A DNA stretch of 32,501 nucleotides from positions 1 through 32,501 of the forward strand of contig DWXV01000086.1 of NCBI GenBank assembly GCA_019119025.1. Direction: 5' to 3'. Both the position numbers and the translations under genes were made by a program. Below, in pieces: positions 14,072 to 21,857 of the stretch. The notes beneath the pieces are model-generated. The model saw nothing but the letters and a program-made list of their open reading frames with translations, was not told where the DNA came from and did not search any database. This DNA comes from Candidatus Allofournierella excrementigallinarum (GTDB taxonomy: Bacteria; Bacillota; Clostridia; Oscillospirales; Ruminococcaceae). How positions within the stretch are numbered: the stretch's first letter is position 1; each line of letters begins with the position of its first letter.

Positions 14072-15766
14072 ATGCAAATGCAGGGGACCGAGGTATCGCC
14101 CGGTGTTGGCATGGGCTCGATCTTTCTCTATGCGCCCCGGACCGTGTGCCTGGAAACAGTGGAGCGCTGCGCGGCAGACTCCGCACAGCAGCTGGAAGCT
14201 TATCTGGACGCCCGGCAGCGGGCAGCCGCACAGCTGAGCGCCCTGCGCGATTCGCTGCAGGGGCGGGAGGCCCAGGCAAAGATCTTTGAAGCCCATCTGG
14301 AACTTCTGGAAGACGAAGAGATGGAAGGCGAGATCCGCGACCGCATCGAAGACGGGACGCACGCCGCCTGGGCGGTGCAGGAGGTCTTTTCGTTTTATTC
14401 CGACCTTCTTGCCCAGACAGAGGATGAACTGATCCGCCAGCGCGCGGCGGACTTGCAGGACGTGAAAGACCGGCTTCTGCGGATCCTGCTGCAGGTGGAA
14501 CAGCCGGACCTGAGCCACTTCTCTGAACCGGTCATCCTGGCGGCGCGGGAGCTTTCCCCCTCGGACACCGCCTCTCTGGACACCGCCCATGTGGCGGGCA
14601 TCGCCACCGAGCAGGGCGGCACGACCTCCCACATGGCGGTGCTGGCCCGCAGCCTGGGCATCCCGGCGGTGCTGGGGATCCACGGTCTGACCGAAACGGT
14701 GCACCATGGAGAGCCGGCAGTGCTGGATGCGGGCGCATCCCTCCTTCTCACCGGCGCCTTGGAAGAGCTGCGGCCGGACTATGAACGGCGCCGGGCCGCT
14801 TTTGAGGTCAAAGCCCGCCAGACCGCCCTCTTTGCGCAGCGTCCGGGCAGCACCGCCGACGGGGTCGCCGTGGCCATCGGCGCCAATCTGGGCTCTGACC
14901 GCGCCGAGGACCTGACCGCCGCCCTGAACGCCGAATTTGTCGGCCTGTTCCGCTCGGAGTTCCTTTACATGCAGTCGGACCATCTGCCCACAGAGGAGGA
15001 ACAGCTGGCGGCCTACCGCCGGGTCCTCACCGCTTTCGTGCCCCGGCCCGTCACCGTGCGCACGCTGGACATCGGCGGCGACAAAGAACTGCCTTATCTT
15101 CCCATGGACCGGGAAGAAAACCCCTTCCTCGGCCTGCGGGCGCTGCGCTTGTGCCTGGCCAGGCCGGATCTGTTCCGCACACAGCTGCGGGCGCTGCTTC
15201 GCGCCTCCTGTTACGGCTCGCTGAACATCATGTTCCCCATGGTGAGCGGCCTGGAGGAATTCCGCCGGGCCCGCGCCATGCTGGAAGAGGTGCGGGAGGA
15301 GCTGCTGCGGGAAGGTTGCGCCGTGGGCGATGTGGGCGTGGGCGTGATGATCGAAACGCCCTCCCTCGCGCTGCTGGCCGACCATGTGGCCGCCGAGGCG
15401 GATTTTGCCTCCCTGGGCACCAACGACCTGTGCCAATATCTCACCGCGGCAGACCGGGGCAACCCCGCCGTGACCCAATATTACCAGAGCTTTCATCCGG
15501 CGCTGTTCCGCCTTGTGGGGCAGGTGGCCCGCAGCTTCACCCGGGCGGGCAAGCCGCTCAGTGTCTGCGGGGAACTGGCCTCTGATCCTGCCGCCGCGCC
15601 GGTCCTCGTGGGGCTCGGGCTGCGCAAGCTCTCCATGAGCAGCGCCTGCGCTCCCGCCGTGAAGGAGGCCCTTGCCGACAAGACCCTGGCCCAGATGGAG
15701 GCCCTGGCAGACGCTGTCTGCAACGCTTCCACCGCCGGGCAGGCCCAGGCGCTGGCCCAGGGCTGA
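14072..15766 (+). CDS. ptsI: Phosphoenolpyruvate-protein phosphotransferase (Enzyme I)
   Basis: The 564-residue Enzyme I is full length. The N-terminal HPr-binding helical region is followed by the swivelling His domain with GGTTSHMAVLARS (His187 is the phosphorylated residue). The C-terminal PEP-binding barrel has FRSEFLYM, MFPMVSG, GVMIETP, GTNDLCQY and CGELASDP (catalytic Cys). All expected motifs are present, so it should be active and not merely a relic. The start at 14072 follows an AGAGGTGAT site 25 bases after the HPr stop codon. No Enzyme IIA, IIB or IIC gene is in the window. Confidence 0.94.
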   Translation: MQMQGTEVSPGVGMGSIFLYAPRTVCLETVERCAADSAQQLEAYLDARQRAAAQLSALRDSLQGREAQAKIFEAHLELLEDEEMEGEIRDRIEDGTHAAWAVQEVFSFYSDLLAQTEDELIRQRAADLQDVKDRLLRILLQVEQPDLSHFSEPVILAARELSPSDTASLDTAHVAGIATEQGGTTSHMAVLARSLGIPAVLGIHGLTETVHHGEPAVLDAGASLLLTGALEELRPDYERRRAAFEVKARQTALFAQRPGSTADGVAVAIGANLGSDRAEDLTAALNAEFVGLFRSEFLYMQSDHLPTEEEQLAAYRRVLTAFVPRPVTVRTLDIGGDKELPYLPMDREENPFLGLRALRLCLARPDLFRTQLRALLRASCYGSLNIMFPMVSGLEEFRRARAMLEEVREELLREGCAVGDVGVGVMIETPSLALLADHVAAEADFASLGTNDLCQYLTAADRGNPAVTQYYQSFHPALFRLVGQVARSFTRAGKPLSVCGELASDPAAAPVLVGLGLRKLSMSSACAPAVKEALADKTLAQMEALADAVCNASTAGQAQALAQG

Positions 15767-15788
15767 ACCGGCGCCTCGGCGCTTTACG

Positions 15789-15812
15789 GGGCGTCCCGCC
15801 CGCCTTCTTTTT
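15789..15812 (+). terminator. Possible terminator after Enzyme I
   Basis: A short stem GGGCG-TCC-CGCCC (15789-15801) is followed by GCCTTCTTTTT (15802-15812). The stem is only 5 bases, so read-through into yhfX is plausible. Confidence 0.4.
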
Positions 15813-15853
15813 GATACGCCCAGTTCCGGGGCGAAGTTTTTTTGCGGTGATTT

Positions 15854-15873
15854 TACATTTTTTTGAATATTGA
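15854..15873. promoter_or_regulatory. Candidate YhfZ operator, copy 2
   Basis: TACATTTTTTTGAATATTGA here matches TACAATTTTTTGTATATTGA at 12793-12812 at 18 of 20 positions. It lies 29 bases before the yhfX start codon. The palindromic symmetry is weaker than in copy 1. I do not see a strong -35/-10 pair next to it. Confidence 0.55.
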
Positions 15874-15902
15874 ACGATGCTGCTTTGATGGGAGAGGCTG
15901 AA

Positions 15903-17051
15903 ATGTTTTTAAATCGTCTGCGTGAAAACAATCCGGCGCTCATAGACTTCGCGCGCTATGCACTCCGCCGGGGGGAACTGCCGCCCAACACCTACATCCT
16001 GGACCGCTGCGCCATCCGCGAAAACGCGCAGGCCATGCTCAATACGGCAAAAGAAAACAATGTGCATCTGTATTTCATGCTCAAGCAGCTGGGGCGCAAC
16101 CCGCTCATCGGGCAGATGCTGGACGAACTGGGCTTTGACGGCGCGGTGGCCGTGGACGCGGACGAGGCCCTGAGCTATCTGAAAAACGGCGTACATCTGG
16201 CCCACGCGGGGCATCTGGTGCAGATCCCCCAAGGGCAGGTGGAAGCCATCGTGGCGGCCCGGCCGGAGGTCATCACCGTATACTCGGTGGAGAAAGCGGC
16301 GGCCATCAGCGAGGCCGCCGGAAAACTTGGGTCCTGCCAGCCGGTGATGCTGCGGGTCTACGGGCCGGACAGCCCCTGTTACCCGGGTCAAAGCGGCGGA
16401 TTCTCGCTGGATGAACTTGACCGGGTGGTGACCGAACTGGAAAAGCTGCCCCATGTGAAGATCGCCGGTGTGACCGCATTCCCCTGTTTTTTATACGACG
16501 AGGAACGGACGGCAAACGAGCCGACCCCCTCTGTGAAGGCCGTTCTGGAGGCCAAAGCGCGGCTGGAGAGCCGGGGCTACACCGGCCTGCAGGTGAATCT
16601 GCCCAGCGCCACCTGCTGCGCCACCATTCCCCGCATCGCCGCGCTGGGCGGCACCCACGGCGAACCCGGTCACGGCCTGACCGGCACCACACTGCTGCAC
16701 GCGGCGACGGCGCAGCCTGAACGGGTGGGCTACCTGTATCTCACCGAGGTGTCCCACAATGCCGGCGGAAAAGCCTGCTGCTACGGCGGCGGCTATTACC
16801 GGCGCGGCCATCTGAAAAGCGCTCTGTGCGGCGGCAGCGCCGCAGAGGAAAAGCTGCTGGACGTGATGCCGGTGAGTTGCGACAACATCGATTATTACTT
16901 TGAGCTTTCAGAGCCCCGGCCGGTGGGCGAGCCGGTGATCCTGTGCTTCCGCACCCAGATCTTCACCACCCGCAGCCGCGTTGCCGTGGTGGACACCGAA
17001 CTCGGACAGCTGCTGGGGGTCTACACCGCCCTCGGCGAGAAGATCGGTTGA
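15903..17051 (+). CDS. yhfX: YhfX family PLP enzyme (alanine-racemase fold)
   Basis: The 382-residue protein has a fold-type III PLP enzyme pattern. The probable PLP lysine is Lys61 in LYFMLKQLGRNP. AHAGHLVQIP, THGEPGHGLTGT and YGGGYYRRGH follow the YhfX family pattern. The ATG at 15903 starts the family's usual MFL...NNPALI N-terminus and has GGGAGAGG 5 bases upstream; a longer reading adds only unlikely residues. E. coli YhfX is annotated as alanine-racemase-like, with no established substrate that I know of. It opens the yhfXWYUS gene run. Confidence 0.85.
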   Translation: MFLNRLRENNPALIDFARYALRRGELPPNTYILDRCAIRENAQAMLNTAKENNVHLYFMLKQLGRNPLIGQMLDELGFDGAVAVDADEALSYLKNGVHLAHAGHLVQIPQGQVEAIVAARPEVITVYSVEKAAAISEAAGKLGSCQPVMLRVYGPDSPCYPGQSGGFSLDELDRVVTELEKLPHVKIAGVTAFPCFLYDEERTANEPTPSVKAVLEAKARLESRGYTGLQVNLPSATCCATIPRIAALGGTHGEPGHGLTGTTLLHAATAQPERVGYLYLTEVSHNAGGKACCYGGGYYRRGHLKSALCGGSAAEEKLLDVMPVSCDNIDYYFELSEPRPVGEPVILCFRTQIFTTRSRVAVVDTELGQLLGVYTALGEKIG

Positions 17052-17068
17052 GAGGGGAGTGAGGGAAA

Positions 17069-18292
17069 ATGGCACGATTCGTAGTGATCGTTCTGGACGG
17101 TTTCGGCATCGGCGCCATGGAGGACGTGCCCCGGGTGAGGCCCGCCGACGAGGGCGCCAACACCTGCCGGCGCATCCTGACCGCTTTTCCCGATCTGCAT
17201 CTGCCGGTCCTGGAGCGCCTTGGCCTGATGAACGCCGCCGGGTTTGAGACCGCCTCCATGCATCCCGCCCGCGGGGCGCTCTACGGCCGCAGCGAACTGA
17301 TGCATTTCTGGGCCGACACCTTTTTCGGGCATCAGGAGATCATGGGCACAAAGCCCACGATGCCCAAAGGGCACCCCTTCCAGCAGGTGCGCGCGCAGGT
17401 CGCCCAGGCGCTGGAAGCGGAGGGCTTTCAGGTGCGCACAGTGACCACGGAGAACGGCGGCATCCTGGTGGTGAACGAGGCGGCCACCGTGGGCGACAAC
17501 ATCGAGTGCGACCCGCAGCAGGCCATCAATGTGACGGCGGCCATCGACGACATTTCTTTTGAAGAAGAGCTTCGGATCGGCCGCATCGTCCGGCGTTTTT
17601 GCACCACCCCCCGGGTGATCGTCTTCGGGGGACGGGGCGTGCATCTTCCCCAGCTGCTGGGGGCGATCCAGACGCCCAACGGTCTCGCGGGGGTGAACGC
17701 CCCCCTTTCCGGGGTGTACAAAGAGGATTACCACTGCATGCACCTGGGATACGGCATCGACCCGGAAGTGCAGCTGCCGGCGCTGCTTTATCCCAAAAAC
17801 ATCCCCGTGGTGCTGTTGGGCAAAGTGGCCGACATCGTGGCCAACCCTCAGGGCGAGAGCTACTCCATCGTGGAGACCGAACAGGTGCTGCAAAAGACCA
17901 CAGAGTGCATCGACCGTTATCCCACCGGCTTTTTCTGCGCCAACGTGCAGGAGACCGACCTGTGCGGCCACCGGGAGGATGCCGCGGCCTACGCCCGCAT
18001 CCTGGAGCGGGCGGACCGGGGCATCGGGGCTCTGCTGGAGCATCTGTCCGAAGAGGACATCCTCGTCGTGATGGCAGATCACGGCAACGACCCCGGCATC
18101 GGCCATCCCCATCACACCCGCGAACGGGTGCCGCTGCTGATCCGCACCGGTTCCGGCCTTGCGGGCGACATCGGCACAAGGCACACCCTTTCGGATGTGG
18201 GCGCCACCGCCGCGGACTTTTTCGGCGTGACGGGGTTGGAAAACGGCAAAAGTTTTTTGGGCCTGATCAGGCAGGCCGGACAGGAGGGCTGA
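17069..18292 (+). CDS. yhfW: YhfW family phosphopentomutase-like metalloenzyme
   Basis: This 407-residue member of the alkaline-phosphatase superfamily resembles phosphopentomutase. Two-metal ligand motifs are present: VLDGFG (Asp10), ETDLCGHR (Asp297, His301), ADHGND (Asp337, His338) and HHTRERVP (His349). ADTFFGHQEIMG (82-93) aligns with the KDTxxGHWE loop of phosphopentomutase, and Thr84 is in the place of the phosphorylated Thr. The aromatic W after GH is replaced by Gln, so the sugar pocket probably differs. The start follows AGGGGAGTGAGG, 17 bases after yhfX. The substrate is unknown; a phosphosugar is likely. Confidence 0.85.
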   Translation: MARFVVIVLDGFGIGAMEDVPRVRPADEGANTCRRILTAFPDLHLPVLERLGLMNAAGFETASMHPARGALYGRSELMHFWADTFFGHQEIMGTKPTMPKGHPFQQVRAQVAQALEAEGFQVRTVTTENGGILVVNEAATVGDNIECDPQQAINVTAAIDDISFEEELRIGRIVRRFCTTPRVIVFGGRGVHLPQLLGAIQTPNGLAGVNAPLSGVYKEDYHCMHLGYGIDPEVQLPALLYPKNIPVVLLGKVADIVANPQGESYSIVETEQVLQKTTECIDRYPTGFFCANVQETDLCGHREDAAAYARILERADRGIGALLEHLSEEDILVVMADHGNDPGIGHPHHTRERVPLLIRTGSGLAGDIGTRHTLSDVGATAADFFGVTGLENGKSFLGLIRQAGQEG

Positions 18293-18297
18293 ACGCC

Positions 18298-18657
18298 ATG
18301 CAACAGAGACTGCGCCTGCTGCTGGATCAGCAGGTGATCGACCAGCGGGTCTACGATTTTTCTCTCCGCACCGTGGAGCTGATGCGGGAAAAGGGCTTCT
18401 CCGACCCGGAGATGGAAACCTTCATCACGCATTTGTGCGTGTCTGCCATGCGCATCTGCCGGAATGAGCCGATGCAGTGCGACGCGCAGCACATGCGCGA
18501 GGAACTTCAGGAAGACGCCGGTGACGAGATCTTCTCCCAGAGCCTTGCGCTCTGGCAGCAGATCGAGGCGTTGGGGGATATTCACTACTGCCCGGAGGAG
18601 CAGATCTTTGTGCTGCTCCATCTGTGCACGATGCTTGGCAAAAAAGCCAACGACTGA
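18298..18657 (+). CDS. yhfY: YhfY family PRD-domain protein
   Basis: This 119-residue protein is a single, free-standing PTS regulation domain. The two conserved histidines of PRD domains are in place: His45 in FITHLCVSAMRI and His108 in VLLHLCTML. PRD histidines take phosphate from HPr or Enzyme II. Here HPr and Enzyme I are encoded nearby, and this is the only recognisable PTS acceptor in the cluster. It starts 5 bases after yhfW with AGGAGG inside the yhfW end. It has no DNA-binding domain, so it must act through a partner. Confidence 0.8.
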   Translation: MQQRLRLLLDQQVIDQRVYDFSLRTVELMREKGFSDPEMETFITHLCVSAMRICRNEPMQCDAQHMREELQEDAGDEIFSQSLALWQQIEALGDIHYCPEEQIFVLLHLCTMLGKKAND

Positions 18658-18679
18658 AACGAAAGGAAGGTAATGAACT

Positions 18680-19060
18680 ATGATCCGGATCGTTGTGGGA
18701 GGCCAGCTGGCCAAGGATGAGATCGTCGCGGCGGTGCAGAAATGCGGGGGCGATCAGGTGCAGGTGACCAAAAAAGGCGACATGCAGGCCGCCATGGACA
18801 TCAAGTCGGGAGCGGCCGACTTCTACCTCGGCTCCTGCCAGACGGGCGGCGGCGGCTCTCTTGCCATGGCCATTGCCCTGTGCGGTTACAACGACTGCCT
18901 GACCGTGGCCTCCTCCGGCCATGTGATGTCGGACGCGGAGATCGCAGACGCGGTGCGCAGCGGCAAGCGGTGTTTCGGGTTCGTGGTGGAAAGCGTGGAC
19001 AGCGTGGTGCCTGTTCTGGTGCGCGCCATGCTGGAGAAGAAGAACGGCACGGAGGGCTGA
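18680..19060 (+). CDS. yhfU: YhfU family (DUF2620) protein
   Basis: The 126-residue protein has the start IRIVVGGQLAKDEI and a striking central motif GSCQTGGGGSLAMAI (51-65) with Cys53, followed by an SSGHVMSDAEI segment. The motif looks like a strand-loop-helix phosphate or nucleotide loop, but no function is established. It is predicted soluble. It starts 22 bases after yhfY with GGAAGG upstream and ends 3 bases before yhfS. The position between the PRD protein and the transporter suggests a cytoplasmic subunit; this is inference. Confidence 0.8.
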   Translation: MIRIVVGGQLAKDEIVAAVQKCGGDQVQVTKKGDMQAAMDIKSGAADFYLGSCQTGGGGSLAMAIALCGYNDCLTVASSGHVMSDAEIADAVRSGKRCFGFVVESVDSVVPVLVRAMLEKKNGTEG

Positions 19061-19063
19061 GCC

Positions 19064-20161
19064 ATGGTAAAGACCTACCCTCTGGAGAGCATCAGCCTGG
19101 AACAGGCGATGGAAAAGCAGTTCCGCCTGGTTGACACCGCCTGCCGGTTCTTCACCGGCACCGAGATCCTCAGCCTGGGAGATCTGGGCGTGGCGCCGGG
19201 ACTGAACAAGCCCCACACCACCCTCAAGGTGGAGCAGACGCTCTCGGCCTTTTTCGGCACGGAAAAAACCGTGCTCGTGCGGGGCGCCGGCACCGGCGCC
19301 ATCCGGTTTGCGCTGCAGGTGGCCTGTGTGCCCGGCCAGCAGGTGCTGGTGCACGACGCGCCGCTGTATCCCACCACGGAATCCACCTTCCGCATGATGG
19401 GCCTGCAGGAGGTCCGGGCGGACTTCAACGACACCGACGCGCTGGAAAAAGTCCTGACCGAACACCCCCAGGTCCAGACAGCGCTGGTGCAGCTGGCCAG
19501 ACAGAAAATCGACGACCGCTATGATTTCACCCAGGTGGTCGCCCGCCTCAAGGAGCACGGCCTCACCGTCATCACCGATGACAATTACGCCGTGATGAAA
19601 CTGCCCCGCATCGGCTGTGAGGCAGGCTCGGACGTTTCCTGTTTTTCCACCTTCAAGCTTCTGGGCCCCGAAGGGATCGGCGTTGTCACCGGCAAGGCCG
19701 ACCTGGTGGACCGCATCATCGCCATGCACTATTCCGGCGGCATGCAGGTGCAGGGCCACGAGGCGCTGGCGGTGCTGCGCGGCCTGGTGTACGCGCCGGT
19801 GGCACTGGCCATCCAGGCGCGCCAAGTGGAAGAATGTGTGCGCCGGCTGAACGTCGGCGAAGTCAGCGGGGTAAAGGCAGCCTTTGCCGCCAACGCCCAG
19901 TCCAAGGTCATCATTGTGGAGCTGGAAGAGCCCACCGCCGCCGCGGTGCTGGAGCAGGCGGAAAAGCTGGGCGCCGCGCCCAACCCCGTGGGGTGCGAGT
20001 CCAAATACGAATTCCTGCCCATGTTCTACCGGGTGAGCGGCACCTTTATCCGCTCTGACCCGTCTTTGCAGTACCGAATGATCCGCATCAATCCCATGCG
20101 GGCAGGCGCAGACACCATCCTGCGCATCCTTGACGCCGCCCTGCACGGCAGCGCTCAGTAA
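19064..20161 (+). CDS. yhfS: YhfS family PLP-dependent transferase
   Basis: The 365-residue fold-type I PLP enzyme is related to cysteine desulfurase/cystathionine-lyase-type aminotransferases. The phosphate-binding loop reads GAGTGAIRFALQ (75-86), the pyridine-contact Asp lies in TDDNYA (172 or 173), and the Schiff-base lysine is probably Lys198 in FKLLGPEG. A second PLP enzyme next to YhfX points to amino-compound chemistry. It starts 3 bases after yhfU. The C-terminal PRD-like sequence seen in yhfY is absent. The substrate is unknown. Confidence 0.83.
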   Translation: MVKTYPLESISLEQAMEKQFRLVDTACRFFTGTEILSLGDLGVAPGLNKPHTTLKVEQTLSAFFGTEKTVLVRGAGTGAIRFALQVACVPGQQVLVHDAPLYPTTESTFRMMGLQEVRADFNDTDALEKVLTEHPQVQTALVQLARQKIDDRYDFTQVVARLKEHGLTVITDDNYAVMKLPRIGCEAGSDVSCFSTFKLLGPEGIGVVTGKADLVDRIIAMHYSGGMQVQGHEALAVLRGLVYAPVALAIQARQVEECVRRLNVGEVSGVKAAFAANAQSKVIIVELEEPTAAAVLEQAEKLGAAPNPVGCESKYEFLPMFYRVSGTFIRSDPSLQYRMIRINPMRAGADTILRILDAALHGSAQ

Positions 20162-20164
20162 ACA

Positions 20165-20216
20165 CGCGCATCCTGCGCATGGGACCCCGGATCATCTTTC
20201 CGAAAGGGGATGCGCG
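20165..20216 (+). other. Large hairpin in the yhfS-yhfT gap
   Basis: Arms CGCGCATCC (20165-20173) and GGATGCGCG (20208-20216) pair perfectly around a 34-base loop that has its own small hairpin (CGGA/TCCG). The 160-base gap is long for this operon. It may set separate expression of the transporter. No riboswitch class is recognised. Confidence 0.4.
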
Positions 20217-20321
20217 ACCGCTCCGGAATTTTAAAACAAGCACCTGAAACGGATGGAACGACGTTCTGCAGCCGGACGCAGCAACGCAGAGACAACCGAG
20301 TAAGAGTAAAGGAGTACAATC

Positions 20322-21602
20322 ATGTTCAGATTTATCGTTATCTTCCTTGCGGGCGCCATGGGCGCTCTGCTTGCGAACCGAGGGATCGCGGTATTCAACG
20401 ACGCGGTGCGCCCCATCGTGCCGGAATATCGTGAGGGCCGCATGACCCGCCTTGAGTTTGCCAGCACCACGTTTGGCCTGAGCTTCGGTCTGGTGATCGG
20501 TTTCGGCCTTCCTTATTCGCTCATGTCCTCCATCATCCTGGTCCACTCCCTGTGGCTTGGCACCGACATCATCGGCACCCTTTTCCCCGCCAAGACCATG
20601 GACGGCTGGTATAAGGACAAAGAAAGCCTGTTCGGCGCTGTGGGCGCCTCCGTTGTGGGCGGCCTTTACGGCGTCGCCCTGCTGGCCGGCCTGAGCGGTC
20701 TGGTGACCTTCTTCGAGTCGCTGCCGGTGAACGTGTTCGACGCCTGGATGGGCATCTCTGACCCCATCACCTACGCCTTCATCGCCTTCCCCTGCGTGGC
20801 CATCGTGATCGACTACGGCTGGAAGAAAGGCGTTATCTCCAGCCTGATCGTGATCGTTGCCCGCCAGATCTTCGCCGTGAACGGCTGGGGCTACGAGGAC
20901 GCCGTGACCATGTTCGTGGGCATCGTTCTTCTCATCGCCTTCGCCATGGCCGACAAGAGCGAAGATCAGACCTGCCTGGCCTCTCTCTTCTCTGACCGTA
21001 TCAAGAACATCAAAAAGAACATCGTCTGGATCGCCGCGATGGGCGCGATCTACGGCCTGGCCTGCAACATCGGCCTGCTGATGGAAGGCCCCATCTCCCT
21101 GACCCAGCTGTCCGAAGGGGATAAGGCGAACGCTGTGGCCACCACCGTGGCCCGTGCCCTCAGCTTCATCCCCCTCAAGGGCCTCACCAGCCTGACCACC
21201 GGCACCTTCGTCACCGACGGCTTCGGCTTCACCGCCACCGCCGGCCTCGTGGCACCCAACCCCGCTCTGGCTGCCGTGTTCGGCGCTATTGTCATGAGCC
21301 TTGAAGCGCTGAGCCTGCTGCTGATCGCAAAGCTGTTCGACAAATTCCCCGGCGTCAAGAAATCCGCCGACAGCATGCGCGTTTCCATGACCAAGCTGCT
21401 TGAGATTGCCCTGCTGGCCGGCTCTGTGGTGGCCGCGGGCAACATGGCCGGCGGTCTGGGCTATTTCGTCGTAGCCGCCTTCTACGCTATGAACGAATAC
21501 TTCAAAAAGCCCATCACCCGCCTTGCGGTAGGCCCCATCGCCACCATCTTTGTGGCGCTTCTGGTCAACCTGTTCTCTGTCATCGGTCTGTTTGCGGTTT
21601 AA
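20322..21602 (+). CDS. yhfT: YhfT family predicted transporter
   Basis: The 426-residue inner-membrane protein has about 10-12 hydrophobic segments, starting with one at residues 4-20. Gly-rich helices recur (FGLSFGLVIGFGLP; ASVVGGLYGVALLAGLSG). It matches the E. coli YhfT type, a putative transport protein with no proven substrate. An AAAGGAG site precedes the ATG. As the only permease in the cluster, it probably imports the compound processed by YhfS, YhfX and YhfW. Transcription probably ends at the structured element 21704-21780. Confidence 0.82.
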   Translation: MFRFIVIFLAGAMGALLANRGIAVFNDAVRPIVPEYREGRMTRLEFASTTFGLSFGLVIGFGLPYSLMSSIILVHSLWLGTDIIGTLFPAKTMDGWYKDKESLFGAVGASVVGGLYGVALLAGLSGLVTFFESLPVNVFDAWMGISDPITYAFIAFPCVAIVIDYGWKKGVISSLIVIVARQIFAVNGWGYEDAVTMFVGIVLLIAFAMADKSEDQTCLASLFSDRIKNIKKNIVWIAAMGAIYGLACNIGLLMEGPISLTQLSEGDKANAVATTVARALSFIPLKGLTSLTTGTFVTDGFGFTATAGLVAPNPALAAVFGAIVMSLEALSLLLIAKLFDKFPGVKKSADSMRVSMTKLLEIALLAGSVVAAGNMAGGLGYFVVAAFYAMNEYFKKPITRLAVGPIATIFVALLVNLFSVIGLFAV

Positions 21603-21644
21603 TGCAGACCACGCCGTCATTCCATCCGTTCTGCTTTCAAAAAC

Positions 21645-21671
21645 AAAGCCACCGGCAAAACCGGTGACTTT
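21645..21671 (-). terminator. Leftward terminator hairpin
   Basis: CACCGG (21650-21655) pairs with CCGGTG (21661-21666), with AAAG/CTTT outside. Read leftward it is followed by TTTGTTTTTG. It would end transcripts from the leftward sugar locus. It is also the first hairpin of repeat copy A. Confidence 0.6.
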
Positions 21672-21703
21672 GACAAGTCCGGAAAAAGCATAGCGCAAAC
21701 GAT

Positions 21704-21780
21704 GCCCCTCAAGGGGCCGCCAAAAAGTCGGCCAACAGCATGGCTGGCCCGTGGCGGATCCTTGAGGGGCTTGTTTCGTT
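21704..21780 (+). repeat. Structured repeat, copy A, with terminator
   Basis: CCCCTCAAGG (21705-21714) pairs perfectly with CCTTGAGGGG (21760-21769) over 10 bases. Inside, CCGCCA (21717-21722) pairs with TGGCGG (21752-21757), and GCCA (21731-21734) with TGGC (21741-21744). A T-rich tail (TTGTTTCGTTTTTT) follows, so it also serves as a rightward terminator for yhfT. The first 52 bases match copy B (32435-32486) at 39 positions without gaps. Another hairpin (21794-21801 with 21816-21823) lies just beyond. Confidence 0.65.
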
Positions 21781-21857
21781 TTTTGTCGTTCGGCCCGGCG
21801 GCTTTCATCTCAAAACCGCCGGGACCGGCTTGTTTTCACGCGGCTTTTCTCTGTTTT

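Noticed and set aside
14072..15766. PEP synthase or pyruvate phosphate dikinase
   Set aside because: There is no ATP-grasp domain; length, His domain and CGE motif are those of Enzyme I.
13970..15943. Long leftward open frame opposite Enzyme I
   Set aside because: Shadow of the Enzyme I gene; no recognisable motif and no ribosome site.
17069..18292. Naming this gene deoB (true phosphopentomutase)
   Set aside because: The metal ligands match, but the GHW motif is GHQ and it sits among yhf genes with no nucleoside genes nearby. YhfW fits better.
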